From the NCBI RefSeq assembly GCF_000004195.4, contig NC_030677.2:103266329-103330328 (forward strand): 64,000 nucleotides of DNA, written 5' to 3'. This DNA is from Xenopus tropicalis (lineage: Eukaryota > Chordata > Amphibia > Anura > Pipidae). The translations under genes and the position numbers were made by a program. Positions 30,671-41,822 of this stretch are shown here, piece by piece; within the stretch, counting starts at the first letter, position 1; every line of letters starts with the position of its first letter. The notes beneath the pieces were generated by a model that saw only the letters and a list, made by a program, of their open reading frames with translations, had not been told where the DNA came from and did not search any database.

Positions 30671-32572
30671 TTACACCCCTGACCACCCTGATGTGGTCTT
30701 TACAATACTGCACCTCTTAGACAACCCCCTTGATTGGGTCTCAAAATTGTGTACGGATGTACGGTCGCTTCCAACATTGCATACGTACACAATTCCAACT
30801 CAGTTGTATTATAAGCTGTGTGCATCAGAGACGTGCCCTGTTTCACCCAATCCATGTCCATTCCACACACAGACAAGGCATCTGCATCTATTCCATGTCC
30901 CTGACTATTCTCTCTGCTCTGATGATTTCTGGTGTGTTTAATGCTAAGTAAAACTATGCTGCAAATTCTGACATCAGGTGCCTTGGCTGTTACTGCAGGT
31001 GGCTGGGAAGAGGGGGGGCAAATTAGACTGAATCCTGAGTGGCATATCTGTATTTACCTGAGCTGTCAAGGAGGTGTATGTTAGAAAAATAACTCTTTCT
31101 CCAAAATTTGACGTTCGTGATAAATGAATAACTCAAATTGTGCTAATGGAAGTTGTGTGCTACGCTGTACACATTTACATAATGCGCTATGCATCTGATG
31201 GGGAAGCAAGCCAACTTGTAAAGAGGTGAGCATAGAGTGTGGTTCCTTAATCTCTATTGGGTATATTTATCAAAATATAAAACAGAGATTACCACAGTCC
31301 CCCAAAGTGCATGGGGCAGACAGGAGCAGATTGGCCTTTTCTCCTCTAGGGATAATACACCATCAGAGAAATTGCTGTATGTGCCACAGGGGTGTGGAAC
31401 GCAGGGCTTTTTGATCACAGATACTTTATCCAAGAAAGCAGTAGAGATTAAATTGCAAAAGCCTTTTGCCTTGTAGTCTACACTATCTCCTGGATACTTA
31501 TCACGGGAATTATGACACTACAGTAGGTATATGATATGCAAAACTATTGTTCTAAGGCTGCCACTAATAATAACCTGCAGCCCTCTTCCTGTTGGTGTCG
31601 CTGTTGGCTACCAGCTCCTCTAACCTGTAACGGCAAGTAGCAAGCATGAGCTGTGTGCTTTTAACCCTGTTGCCAGTTAATTACAGCTACTATATTTATA
31701 TTTGCCATTACATTCATGTTGTTAATTGGTTTGCAAATTATAATATTATAGATAGAGAGAAACCAAATGTAACCTTTGGAACTTTAAGCAAAACATACAT
31801 CAAAGTAGAATCAGAAGGCTAATGGTGCCCACTAACTGCTCTAGCAGGGCTGCAGATTGAAGTCACATGCAGATGTACTGACTTGCCTCTATTATGGCTG
31901 AATTATTTGTACCCAGCTAGAAAGCTAAAGAAATGAGCTTTGTCCTACATAGTTATTAAACAGAATCATGTGAGCTGGAGCCTAGTATTCCAGGCATCAT
32001 TTGTTTCTAATTATTACAAATACCTCCAATATTCAGCACTACACTGACTATGACACCTACAAACTATATAGTTGTTACCATTTAAATGTACACAGGAAAC
32101 TGCCAAAATGTTATGTTAACCTGTTTACTAGCAGCTGGTTTGGCAGATGAAGCTTACCACACTTGCCTCATGACTTACAGACTGCTTTAACTAATCATTT
32201 ACATTTGGTTCATTGCAGTTACATTTTACATGATGTGCTAAGTCTACAAACTGTTAAAAGAATGTGCACACTCCTCTTGAAGAATGTACTGCTTCCATAA
32301 TACATTAAGTTATGTATTTACTGAGTCTTTTCTGTCCAATGTATTGTGGTAAACCAACTTTCCAATAAATTCATCTGAAAAATAAGTGCTGGAAAACCGG
32401 TTCCATTCTAGTTGGTAAGTTGATTTAGAGCAGTGTAGGCAATATTTGTTCTTTACAGGACTAAACTTGCTTTAACACTTATATGCTCAGCATGTACAGA
32501 GAATATCACTTTAATGATTATTAATTGTATGATATCAATACTAAATTGGTATTGTACTGTAATTTTTTGCTT
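30671..32572. other. Intergenic DNA, nothing recognised
   Basis: No exon with convincing splice sites or family resemblance was seen. The frames at 30654-30951 and 31226-31476 are unsupported. Confidence 0.45.
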
Positions 32573-33025
32573 AAAGGGGTGATTCAAGTTAAATTTTAGT
32601 ATGTTATACAATAGTCAATTCTAAGCAATGTTTCAATTGTTCTTCATTACTTATTTTTAATTGCTTTTAAATTATTTGATGTCTTCTTCTGACTCTTACC
32701 AGCTTTCAAATGGGGGTCACTGACCCTAGCAGTCAAAACTGTTGCTCTGTGAAACTTATTGTTATTGTTACTTTTTATAAATTATTTTTCTATTCGGTCC
32801 CTCTCCTATTCATAAACCAGTCTCTCATTCAAACCAAATCTTGGTTACTAAGGTAATTTGGACCTTAGCAACCAGATAGCTGCTTAAACTCTAAACTAGA
32901 GAGCTGCTGAACAAAAAGTTAAATCATTAAAAAAACTAAAAATTATAAAAAATGACAACCAATTGCAAACTGTCTCAAAATATTAAACAAAATAGTAAGT
33001 GGCAACCCATTCTGAGGGGATAGAA
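32573..33025. mobile_element. T2-type MITE, diverged
   Basis: Starts TTAAAGGGGTGATTCAAG and follows the copy at 61569 throughout (TTTCAAATGGGGGTCACTGA, TAGCAACCAGATAGCTGC, GCAAACTGTCTCAAAATA). The right end is decayed. Confidence 0.75.
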
Positions 33026-34225
33026 GTTTTTTTTATTACAGTGTGTGCATATATATATATAAAATTATATATGTTGAACCGGTCTATCTATCATCAAAAA
33101 TGGATACTTTCAGTAATGTAGAATATAGGATGTAATGTAGGATCCTCTCAGTCATATAAAAAAGACTGGCAAAGTTGGTAATGTTTACACTGAAGAAGAT
33201 GTGCTTTGGGGGTATATAATTAGAGAACCTTAGAACCTAGGCCCACTTTCCAAACTATTTTTCCTCCTTTCATCACCCATATTCTTTATTCTCCCAGTCT
33301 CTTTTATTTACATGCTAGCATCTATTCTTCCATCTATTTCTCCTCTTTCTTCCCATTCACAAAGAGGGAATGACCATGAAACAAGCCAAATGGTCAGGAG
33401 CAGGAGGGCCCACTTACACCTGGGCCCACCAGGAGTTTTCCTTGTATCCTGGTGGGCCAGTCCGACACTGTATAAGGGGACCCCCCAATGGCCCTTCTGA
33501 CCGATATCTGAACAAAAAAGGTGTGAATCAGGTGTGAATGAGGCACATTTGATTTTTCCATTGGATTGTAGACTGCATAAGGTCATTGATGTGGTCCTTA
33601 TACCCTAAGGACCAAATGATCAAATTGGGTGGGCATATTGGGAGAAAGATTTGCATCCTTCCAGAGGATGTGAGGGCATCCATTCATGCACTCTGTCACA
33701 GAAGAGTAACCAGTAAGTAAAGTAGGCAGAGATACTAAAATGCAAGCAGCATATGGCTAATCTTTATGGAAGCCATATACCAAAATACTAACAAATATAA
33801 TCTTCAGTGCAGTGGTAATCCTGACAAGGCATACATGTCAGAATAAATATTTTATTTTGTACTATGAACAGTGCACCACAATTTGTATAGTACTGGCTCT
33901 TCGGCTCCTTACAGCTCTTCTCATCCTAACCATGATAATTTCTCTATTGAGTAGCATTTTAAAGACATTCTATCTTCCTTTTATGTTTCATCTTGTAAAG
34001 GCCTTTCCCAGTTAATATATTGCAGAGATGTCCTTATACTGACAAAGTTTGCACATCTAAAATGCAGTATCTTAGTTACTCCTTGCAGAGATGTCTGTCA
34101 AGGGGAGGCCGTGTCATAATCACTGTTCCCTAATGCTTACCAATACTAGAAAAAATTCTGTATTAGTGACTACGAGAATCAATACAGCATCTTTTTTAGT
34201 AGGTTCCTGAACTACCTAATATATA
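33026..34225. other. Intergenic DNA
   Basis: A short (TA)n patch near 33050 and a repeat-like block at 33400-33500 (CTGGGCCCACCAGGAG and its inverse). No gene seen. Confidence 0.4.
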
Positions 34226-34540
34226 TAAGGGTTGACTCACTAAAGTGCGATAACGCTTAGCGCATGCTTTTTTGCGTTAAAATTGACGTGAAAAAACGCG
34301 CGATTCGCTAAAGTATTATAGCATGCGTTAAGTCGCATATCGCATGCGTTAATTAGCGCGCAACCGCATGCGTTATTTTTACCGCAATGCGGTAATTAGC
34401 GAATGAAAAGACTACTAATGCATGATTCACAAAAGCACCTAAAGCGTTAAATGCGTTAATTAGCGCGCGAATGTGTGCGTATTTTAGCGCCTAATTGGTG
34501 GAGGCGTTGGGCAGAGCACATTTTTCATTTTTGAGCTAAA

Positions 34541-35463
34541 ATGGAGTTTGCAATGGGGTCTTTGCTTGATTTGGAGGAGGAACATCAAGTCCCTGAGCCT
34601 TCCAGAGTCATGCAGCCTCGCTTTTTTGCAATTGATTGCACCCATGTGGTGTTAAACCCCCCCAAGACAGGGAGCACATATTTAGAAACCGTAAGAGCTA
34701 CCACTCAATGTGCAAGTGGTGTGTGATGCACAGATGAACATCCTGAGCATTGTGTCTGGGTTCCCTGGCTCCTCTCACGATGCTTACATCCTAAGGCAGT
34801 CCGCACTTTACCATTCTTTCGAGACAGGACAAATGCCTCACGGGTGGCTGTTAGGTAAGTATTTGTGTCATGTCTAGCACAACTTGCCCACATTTGCTTT
34901 CTGTCTCCCACTGTCAAACCAGTCCCTGCCTGCCATAAGCTTGTTTTGCAATTTGAAAAGTGCCACTGGGAGAGTCAAAGCAGCTACTTGTAGTGTCACC
35001 TATCAGTCTCACACTGTCACATCTGTTGCAAAAGGGCCATGTTTTGACAGAGGGAGACTGGAATCAGCTTATTTGTTTGCAGCATCTTATTACATCTTAT
35101 TTTATTTGAGGAGATGCTGGCTACCCGTGCTCTAGGTGTGCTTTTAATGAAGCACATGTGAGAGCGTGGCCTGTGATTGAGAGGACATTTGGGGTCCTTA
35201 AAAGCCAGTTCCGCTGCCTGGATAAATCAGGAGGCAGCCTCATGTACAGCCCCTCTAAAGTTGGCCAAACTGTGGCTGCGTGTGCTGTACTGCACAATCT
35301 GGTGAACCGGCATGGCTTACCAGGCGATGTGGCTGAGGACCTGGGTGACCCCATACATCCCCAAGATCCTGTCCAAGGTGTGGATGCCAGAGGGAATGAA
35401 GTCCGGGGACAAATCATTACCAATTACTTTTCCTGTAAGTACCTACAATCTTTAATGCCATAA
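34541..35463 (+). pseudogene. Harbinger (HARBI1-like) transposase relict
   Basis: The plus strand encodes the core of a PIF/Harbinger DDE transposase. AIDCTHVVLNPP carries the first Asp, GFPGSSHDAYILRQS the second, and VIERTFGVLKSQFRCLDKSGG-type sequence the Glu (VIERTFGVLK shown). A clean intron separates the halves: donor GTAAGT at 34855, acceptor TTATTTGAG ending at 35110, rejoining in frame at WLLG then DAGYPC. A second donor-like TGTAAGTACC follows at about 35431. Two frameshifts, near 34670 and near 34705, break the first half, and the N-terminus is missing or unrecognised. Known function of the family: DNA cutting and rejoining at TWA sites with a Myb-like partner. This copy should be inactive. 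Confidence 0.85.
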
Positions 35464-35672
35464 ACAAGAAATACCAAACAACTTCTCCAAAAAAAAAAGG
35501 TTTTATTTACAGGGAACCCACTTCCTAAATTAATGGTTTGAGCAGGTGATTCCCCCACCCGCAACACAAATATAAAGAACAGAAAGAAATATTTTCAAAC
35601 AACATAGGCCTAAGAAAAGATAGGTTCCACAGATCCCTAATGTGGCACATTTATTTTCTTTTACGAAGCTGC

Positions 35673-36200
35673 CTAGTGGGTAGCTGTGCTCTCCCCACTA
35701 GCTCTACTGGTAGAGCATGTTGGCTCAATTGCCTTTAGTGCCTTTTCTTGCAAGGCAATTTGTTGCTCTAGGAGCGTATTTTGCCTAGCCAACAATGCTA
35801 CTTTTTGTCGTTGTAGTTCTAACCGCTCCTCTTGCAGGCTTAACATGGCAGCCTCGTGTGCAGTTTGGCGTGCCTGACACGCCTGTTGGAGGCTTAACAT
35901 GGCAGCCTCATGTGCAGCTTGGCGTGCCTGACACGCCTGTTGGAGGCTTAACATGGCAGCCTCATGTGCAGCTTGGCGTGCCTGACACGCCTGTTGGAGG
36001 CTTAACATGGCAGCCTCGTGTGCAGCTTAGCGTGCCTGACTGGCCTGTTTGAGGCTTAACATGGCTGACTCATGTGCAGCTTGGCGTGCCTGACTGGCAT
36101 TGTAGGCGTTAGTGGCCACACACAAGTCGACATACAGTGTGTACAACTTTTTCATCAAATTTTTATGATGCCTCATTAGGGATTTGTGGAACCTAACTTT
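35673..36200 (-). pseudogene. Coiled-coil C-terminal part of the Harbinger accessory (Myb-like) protein
   Basis: On minus, LMRHHKNLMKKLYTLYVDLC leads into repeated 18-residue units MLSLQQACQARQAAHEAA (five or six copies, 54 bases each), then LELQRQKVALLARQNTLLEQ-type coiled coil and a serine-rich end STSRASGESTATH. An in-frame TAA near 36030 interrupts the first units. It is convergent with the transposase, as in other Harbinger elements. The Myb/SANT domain itself is not visible here, so this is a 3' remnant. Confidence 0.7.
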
Positions 36201-36301
36201 CTCAGGTTCCTGGGGGGCACATTAGCTGTTCTGGCCTTGGTTGCCTGACTACGAACTTGCCTAATCCTATTGTACCGTGATCTTCGTCCTAACTGACTTT
36301 T

Positions 36302-36477
36302 ACAACAGTCGTGCCCCTTTGCTTGCCAGAACTCCTCGCCTTGTTCCTCTCGTTAAGTCCAGGTGGCATCTGAGTAGCTGAGGGCTCCTCCCGAAGCCAA
36401 AGGCAGTCACACTACTGGTGAAGCCGAGCCGAGACCAGGGAACTTGGCATCTGTTCTGGTTTAGGGTGCCGACCGTG
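36302..36477. repeat. Possible LTR fragment
   Basis: Ends GTGCCGACCGTGACA. On minus it would begin TGTCACGGTCGGCAC, similar in style to the TGTCACG end of the LTR element at 8656. No partner LTR was found. Low confidence. Confidence 0.3.
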
Positions 36478-36775
36478 ACAGAAGGAAAGTAATTTTTCAA
36501 TTTTACTGCCAATAGATTTGCCATATTAGTGCCACCTAGAATGCAGAATGCATTACCATACCTGAGTAAACGGCTCTAGAAGCTTTCTCCGTTTGCTTAA
36601 GACAACAGCTGCCATTTTACCTCACCTAAACATAATTTTTACAAAAAAGGAGACAAGAAATCCTGTGTTTCTTTTGATAGAGAACTCAGTGCAGCGTTTC
36701 TGTCAGTGCTTATGGCTGTATTTACATAGACCTTTCTGATAAAGCTTACTTACCTTTCCTTCTCCTTTAAAAGGC
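36478..36775. mobile_element. T2-type MITE (AAGGAGAAGGAAAGG family)
   Basis: Reverse orientation, ending CTTTCCTTCTCCTTTAAA, with CATAAGCACTGACAG-type and AAGCTTACTTACC blocks shared with copies at 50455, 57630 and 63103. The left end is shortened to AGAAGGAAAGTAATTTTT. Confidence 0.75.
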
Positions 36776-37534
36776 AATTTTACCTTTTTAGCAAAACTGT
36801 AATAACACATAAAATTGTATCCCAAATCTCCCAGAACTGTGTTCAAACTTTAAATAACCTGCAAATTTTGTAAAATGGGAGTGGTATTGAGGGATATGAT
36901 CGCAAAAATGGGCATGGTCAATAATTTTTCTGCTACGCGCAGCATTTCTCTTTGTGCCTCTTTGCATTTTTGCAATGTTGGGAGGTATGCTTTAATTGAA
37001 AAAGTGAATGTTATTCACACCTGCTGTATTATGTGTGATAACACCTAAGTTGCCCCCAGAATATCATCTTTCTACTCCAGGCTATCAAACTGCTCAGGGC
37101 CATAGTATTTCTGTAGTGAGCATATGTGACATTGCAGAAGCACTCTTGTTCAATAGGGTCTCAGATCTGAATTTAACTTTCCATCCACAGAAAAAATTCA
37201 TGAAGCCAATGCCAACTGTAGCTAGGAATGATCCAAAAAGAAATGCACAGTCTCTGAAATAAATAAGGCAGAATAAGGTAAATGGCTGATAAAATATGTC
37301 CTTTCATCCCCATCCTTGCTACCCTTGAGTTTACAAAACATCACACAGTCCAAATGAATGCTGACTAAAAGCTGTGTTACGACAATAGGGAGGAACAGAA
37401 TGTTGCTAACCCAGAAAAAAAACAAACTGTGCTACAATAGAAAATGTTTGTGTTGCTATAGTATGGCTTCTGAAAAAATTATAGTCCTTACCTATATAGC
37501 AGACACTTTATGCTAATGATTTACCATACCCCCT
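36776..37534. other. Intergenic DNA
   Basis: TTTGCAATGTTGGGAGGTATGC at 36968-36989 is one end of the transposon type found at 25605. Otherwise no feature is supported. Confidence 0.4.
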
Positions 37535-37878
37535 GCAATTAATCTTAAACTCTGCTGCCAGGATCCTCCTGCTCTCTCCTAAAAGGGAACCTGTTCCGCC
37601 TCACTTAAGCTCTCTAGCATGGCTGCCTGATAAGCAAAGTATAGCATACAAAATCCTTCTGCTAACATTCAAAGCCCTTTACTCCTCTGCTCCTCACTAC
37701 ATTTCTTCACTGGTCTCCCTGCATGTTCCTGGTCATCTCCTCCGCTCCTCTCAGAGCCTCCGTCTTTTTACACCATCCACACCCACTGCGCTCTCTCGTT
37801 CTTAAACCTTTCTATCTCGCTGCTCCTTACCTCTGGAACTCTATCCCTGAATCCCTCCGTAGGGAAAACTCACTCACT
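37535..37878 (+). pseudogene. 3' end of a non-LTR retrotransposon ORF2
   Basis: With stops, the plus strand reads NSAARILLLSP, HLSSLAWLPDKQSIAYKI and LLLTFKALYSSAPHYISSL. This is the typical C-terminal region after the reverse transcriptase in L2/CR1/jockey-like LINEs (AARLL..., LHWLPV..I.YK, F.AL...AP.Y). It is broken and about 340 bases long. Confidence 0.7.
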
Positions 37879-37879
37879 C

Positions 37880-38225
37880 TCTTTAAAGGACAATGAAAGG
37901 TTAATATAAATTAAAAGTAAGTCTAAAGGCATTCTTTTTAAGTACTTACTGCATATCTAAATTCCCAGATCCCTGCTTGCTTCTCTGAGATATGGTGCTG
38001 GCAGCCTACAGCAGTGTGAAGACTCCAGTGACATCACTGAATCTCTCTCCTCTTCCTGTAGGCTGCCTTCAGTAGCAATGCACATGTGTGTAACTTGATC
38101 CTGTCTCCTGTTCTGAGCTACACAGGCCCACCAGCCAATCAGAAGCGGATCTGTCAAAGGGGGGGAATGAAACACATGTGCAGTATGAAGCAAGGAGGGA
38201 AAGGAAGGGAGAATACCTTTTTAAA
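37880..38225. mobile_element. T2-type MITE fragment
   Basis: Starts TTTAAAGGACAATGAAAGGT. The interior has CCAGCCAATCAGAAGCGG; the right end is not clear. Confidence 0.5.
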
Positions 38226-38569
38226 GATGGCTGCCTTGTTTAATTTGCAGCTGACGGAAAAAAGCTAATCACTGATTGTATGCTAGGTGTTACTGCCAGG
38301 GGTGCAACTTTGCCCAGTGTTTATAAATAAGCCTCACTACTTTATTGCCTTTGTTGGTGCCTTTTGTACGAGGTATCAAATACAGTACGGCTCATTTATT
38401 AACTCTGGGTAAATTTGCCCTCTGATAAGTCAGCACTGAGACAACTTTGCTCACTATTCATAAACCAGCATTGCAATATGATCCATAACTGTTTATGAAA
38501 GAAACATGCAAATAAAAATTGTAGATCAGTCCACCTCAGCTTTAGGTACATTGTCAACATATCATATAA

Positions 38570-39065
38570 AAATTAAGAATGTTCTAGTGAATTATACTCC
38601 TCTAAATATAGAAGGATTGTGCTTAAAAAAGTTTTGTTTCGGACTGATTTATTGAGAAATTCCACAAAAACCCCACTAGTCCCGCCCATCCATTTCACTT
38701 CCCACTGGCTGAATTCTCTGGATGTGCAGGGGAGCCAAAGGCACTCAGTACACTGCACTGTAGGATAGGAACCAATCAGCAACTAGGCTGACCTGATAGG
38801 GAACTGAAGCCTATCTTTGCTTGTGTGAGTGCAAGGCTGTGATTGGCTATCCCCTCCTGCTGTGATTCTGGCAGGAACTGTTAGGACACGCCCACCCTTC
38901 ATTTGAAACATGGACAGAGACCTGATTGGACCTATAGGGAGCTCCAATAAAGGGGCCATTTTTACAGACTGTATTCAATTTTAGACCAATGTAAAACCAG
39001 TACCATATATTATTCACAATTGCCTACAAAATTAGTTTTTTTCCATTTATCCAATGTCTCCTTTA
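38570..39065. mobile_element. T2-type MITE, left end lost
   Basis: Read on minus it begins TTAAAGGAGACATTGG and contains TTTTGTAGGCAATTGTGAAT, which I recognise from a frog T2 family. It abuts the CR1 fragment exactly at TTAA. Confidence 0.6.
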
Positions 39066-39524
39066 ATACAAAACAAAACCTTGTTTTCCCTTGCAGTTGC
39101 TGACTGGCATTGCTTGCTACAGACAAGTTTATTATCTTTGAGGATTCCAAGATCCTTTTTCATTATGGATTTGCCTAGTACAGTCCGATTCAGGGTATAC
39201 GGGGCTTGCATAATTTTACATTCCAGGTGCATGACCTTATATTTATCCACATTAAATCTCATCTGCCACTTAATTGCCCAGATTGGCAGTTTGTCAAGAT
39301 CCTGCTGCAAGGATACCACATGCTGGAGGGAATACATTTGGCTGCAGCATTTTTATACATAACTAATAATACCCTCCCCAAAGTCATTAATGAACAAGAC
39401 AAATAAAAGTGGACCCAATTCAGAACCCTGAGGGACCCCACTAAGTTCCTTACTCCAAGTAGAGAATATACCATTAACTACCCTCTATTCATTAATTTAC
39501 TTAAAAAACTTTTTGGGGTTAGTC
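39066..39524 (-). pseudogene. CR1-type LINE, reverse transcriptase end (3' piece)
   Basis: On minus: TNPKKFFK, then [20 protein letters not shown] and WAIKWQMRFNVDKYKVMHL, the C-terminal palm of a CR1-like reverse transcriptase. It has in-frame stops and an internal deletion between KKFFK and GVPQGS. It continues the piece at 42879-43553 across the Harbinger insertion. Confidence 0.85.
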
Positions 39525-40252
39525 TTAGGGGCTGATTTACTAAGACACGAATTCGAATCCGAATTGGAAAACTTCCGATTGGAAAACGAACATTTTGCGA
39601 CTTTTTCGTATTTTTTGCGATTTTTTCGGCGTCTTTACGACTTTTCGGAAATTGTCGCGGCTTTTTCGTTACCAATACGATTTGCACGAAAAAACGCAAG
39701 TTTTTCGTAGCCATTCCGAAAGTAGCGCAATTATCGCGTGCGAAAAATCGCCATTTTCGCATGGTTATTTCTCGCACAAGTTTTAGCGCATGCGTTAATT
39801 TCCGCACTGAAAAGAATACTATCGCATGATTCACTATATCTTTTGCGCACTAAATATCGCATTCGGCTATGCAAAAATTAACACCTACTACAGGCAGGCG
39901 AAAAATTATACAAAAGTACAGTAAATGAGTTTTTTGCAATAAAATATGGGCTTACAGTGTTATTTATTCAAGTATGTGTCTTTTTACTCAATTTTACTAA
40001 AGTCTTGGCATGTATGGAATTTCGCTACTAATATACAGTACTATAGCGGTGAATATGTTGTCGCCAAAATATACTGTACTGTAGCGGCGAATATTTTTTT
40101 CGCGCAAAATACATTACTATGTATATTTTGGCGATATTTTTTTTCCGCGATTTTGTAATCTCGCGAATTGCAGACATTTTGTGGCGATTTTGTAATCTTG
40201 TGACATGTGCGACTTGGGGCCATTTTGTGTCATTGAGCCAAACTGAGAGGAG

Positions 40253-41822
40253 ATGCCTGGGGTTTCTGACTTGCTACCAGGGGAGAGGCGCTATATTATC
40301 AGCATGCTCCTGCGTGCAGGATATGACCACCCACCGCCGGGGGACTTAGGGGTCCACGAGAGGAAGAGGGCAATCCTGGCCGAGCTAAGAGAGGGTTTGC
40401 TCGCCGGGTTTGCCCTTGATGTGGGCCCCCACCAGCTCCGGCGGCTGTGGTCCGACCTTAAGCGCAGGAGCCCAGAACTGGTCGCTGAAATTAGAGAAGG
40501 TAATTATTGTACTTTATTATGCTTTTACAGTATACGTTCAGTAAAAGATTTAGCAAGTAATTTGAACTAAAGGTACAAATATAAGAAATGTCAGGGATGA
40601 TGAAAGTAACATAGTAACATAGTAAGTTGGGTTGAAAAAAGACATACGTCCATCACGTCCAACCATAATGCCAGTGAGGAACTGAAACGTTGCTCACAAT
40701 AAACCTCTAAATATTATTTCACATCTTTGTGACTCCTTGTCAAAATCCTGTGTGTGCTGTCACCCCATGCCTTTCTAGATTTTGTTTTGCCACAGGCACC
40801 CAGGTGTTATTGTTCATTATGGTGTGCAGCTTCCCAGCACTTCCTATTCTATATATATATATAAATATATATATATACACATCTATTTTCAAATACATAT
40901 GCATAAATAAGTTTAAAGCAGGGGGGAAGCAGCAGGGAGCGGCCCATAGTATGAGTCATTTGGGGAAGGACCACAAATGTTTTAGGGGGCCCTGGCTAAC
41001 AATGTCTCTGTGTCCTTTGTATTGATGTGAGGGTTCACAGGGGGAGGGGCCATTGGGGGCGTGGGAGAAGGGGGGGCCCAAAAAATGTTGTTGTGAGGGG
41101 CCCCGTTATTTATGATGGTGTATGAATGTATATATATATATAATATATTACACAAAATAACATCTTGCAATATTATTTTACAGAACTTCAGCTGGCGCCT
41201 CCTCCCCAGGCCCAACCCCAGGCCCTCCAGCCTCTACCGGCCCCAGCGGCCCGACCTGCGGCCCCCGAGGCCCAACAAATGGCCCCAGCGGCCCGACCTG
41301 CGGCCCCCGAGGCCCGAGCAGAGGCCCCCGAGGCCCAACAAATGGCCCCCGAGGCCCGACCTGCGGCCCCCGAGGCCCGAGCAGAGGCCCCCGAGGCCCA
41401 ACAAATGGCCCCCGAGGCCCGAGCAGAGGCCCCAAGACCCATCCAGGCCCCACAGGCCCCAGCAGCCATCCAGGCCCCCGAGGACCCAGCAGACTGCCAG
41501 GCCCCCGAGGCTGAAGAGGCCCCCGAGGCCCCAGGGTCCCCCGAGGCCCCAGACACTCCCCCCCTTGATTTCTCCCCCAGTTTCCCCCCCGGCCCTTGAG
41601 TTCTCCCCCCAGGCCCAACACTCTCCCCAGGCCAAGCGCTGGGCACCAGGTCCTCCTGCTGACGAGGGTCCATCACGCCAGACCGAAGATGTGGGGACCC
41701 AAACAACACCTGGGAGGACTGACCCCACACTTCGGTCAATGCAGGAGGACCTAAAAACTCTGAAGGCCCAGGTGGCCGAGCTGCAGCAGGACATGAGGGA
41801 ACTCAAGGGCAGCAAGCCCTAA
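40253..41822 (+). pseudogene. Harbinger Myb/SANT-like accessory protein, frameshifted
   Basis: Exon 1 (40253-40500) encodes about 83 residues with a Myb/SANT-like look (ERRYIISMLLRAGYDHPPPG, HQLRRLWSDLKRRSPELVAE). The donor is GTAATT at 40501 and the acceptor TTATTTTACAG ends at 41183. Exon 2 is rich in alanine and proline from a tandem repeat (RPAAPEARAEAPEAQQMAPE). It runs to a stop at 41599, whereas the expected coiled-coil end (EDLKTLKAQVAELQQDMREL) lies in another frame up to 41822. One indel in the C-runs near 41545-41590 explains this. Known Harbinger Myb-like proteins bind DNA and bring the transposase to the nucleus; that role is inferred here. The ATG at 40253 was chosen because it opens the domain. 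Confidence 0.68.
41230..41470. repeat. GC-rich tandem repeat in the Myb-like gene
   Basis: Units of GAGGCCCGACCTGCGGCCCC, GAGGCCCAACAAATGGCCCC and GAGGCCCGAGCAGAGGCCCC alternate with a unit-of-three period. Open frames on every strand through here are by-products. Confidence 0.85.

Larger units (their letters stand above)
34229..36300. mobile_element. Relict Harbinger transposon, right end lost
   Basis: The left end GGGTTGACTCACTAAAGTGC follows a TAA and resembles the ends at 15411 and 42618. Inside are a plus-strand transposase relict and a convergent minus-strand coiled-coil gene, the usual two-gene Harbinger plan. No matching right terminus was found before unrelated repeats begin near 36300. 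Confidence 0.75.

Noticed and set aside
36300..36524. 74-codon minus-strand frame as the N-terminus of the Harbinger accessory gene
   Set aside because: It does not resemble a Myb/SANT domain and lies in a probable LTR fragment and MITE.
41178..41815. Long minus-strand frames over the GC-rich Myb-gene repeat
   Set aside because: Glycine-rich mirror translations of the alanine/proline repeat, with no start or splice support.
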